Source of the DNA: Candidatus Thorarchaeota archaeon
GTDB lineage: Archaea; Asgardarchaeota; Thorarchaeia; Thorarchaeales; Thorarchaeaceae
Direction of reading: 5' to 3'
Assembly (NCBI GenBank): GCA_018238825.1
Contig: JABCSP010000144.1
Span: 1 to 6,033, forward strand
DNA: 6,033 nucleotides
Below, in pieces: positions 5,870 to 6,033 of this stretch (its first letter is position 1; every line of letters begins with the position of its first letter). A model generated the notes under the pieces. The model was not told the DNA's origin. It saw only the letters and a program-made list of their open reading frames with translations, and did no database searches. Made by a program: the position numbers and the translations under genes.

Positions 5870-6033
5870 ATGCACCATGATTTAATTATGTCACTTAGAG
5901 AACGAATACCTGAACAATTGAAGATTGGAGAGGATATTATCTCGATTGCACTAAAAACCGATGTTGAAGTTTTTCCAACAAGCGAGTATGTTCTTCTTGA
6001 AATCTCGAATAAAGCAGGTAGAATCTATATACC
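5870..6033 (+). CDS. Start of an unrecognised protein, cut by the window end
   Basis: An open frame of 54 codons from ATG 5870 to the right edge, with no stop. It is divergent from the binding-protein gene and has its own possible TATA element (5821-5831). The first part (MSLRERIPEQLKIGEDI) looks like a soluble N-terminus. The following residues alternate hydrophobic and polar as in beta-strands, with short runs such as DVEVFP and YVLLEI. No motif lets me name a family. A second in-frame ATG at 5888 would remove six residues; neither start has a strong ribosome site, though GTTGAT 7 bases before 5870 is a weak match. The frame and composition suggest a real gene, with unknown function. Confidence 0.55.
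   Translation, partial: MHHDLIMSLRERIPEQLKIGEDIISIALKTDVEVFPTSEYVLLEISNKAGRIYI

Noticed and set aside
1..6033. tRNA or rRNA genes, CRISPR arrays, transposases, toxin-antitoxin pairs or phage genes
   Set aside because: I saw no tandem spaced repeats, no mobile-element proteins, no terminal inverted repeats and no RNA gene signatures in either strand.

Overview
The window most likely comes from an archaeon of the Asgard group. The best evidence is a 783-codon gene on the minus strand that joins a repeated beta-propeller, a probable Ig-like beta-sandwich, a long acidic linker and a complete Rab/Ras-type small GTPase domain in one chain. Eukaryotic-like small GTPases, some in multidomain fusions, are an established trait of Asgard genomes. 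The signals near starts also look archaeal: TATA-like boxes about 25 bases upstream, GGTGA/GAGGT-type ribosome sites, GTG starts and a probable leaderless start. The exact lineage (a Thorarchaeota-like genome is one guess) cannot be settled from this window.

Layout, left to right. Bases 1-192 hold at most the tail of an upstream gene, in an undecided frame. At 206-610 (+) is a small protein with a charged N-terminal half and a C-terminal cysteine cluster that looks like a zinc site. It converges with the propeller-GTPase gene (612-2963, -), with one base between the two stop codons. A 172-bp divergent promoter region (2964-3135) follows. Then comes a complete ABC importer of the nitrate/sulfonate/taurine (NitT/TauT) type in an unusual arrangement: the ATPase gene is on the plus strand (3136-3933), while the substrate-binding protein and permease form a coupled pair on the minus strand (3905-5784). 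The ATPase and permease genes converge and overlap by 29 bp. A second divergent promoter region (about 5800-5869) leads to the start of an unrecognised plus-strand gene that runs off the right edge.

How the genes work together. The three transport genes should make one importer: a membrane-anchored binding protein captures a small solute, the six-segment permease passes it through, and the ATPase powers the cycle. The substrate cannot be named from sequence. The propeller-GTPase is a cytoplasmic nucleotide switch tied to a large interaction platform. Its propeller repeats look like the FG-GAP/BBS2-type class, and eukaryotic BBSome propeller subunits work with a small GTPase (ARL6/BBS3), so this fusion is the most interesting object here. 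That parallel is an inference that needs a structure-based test. Nothing in the sequence links the importer to the GTPase apart from proximity.
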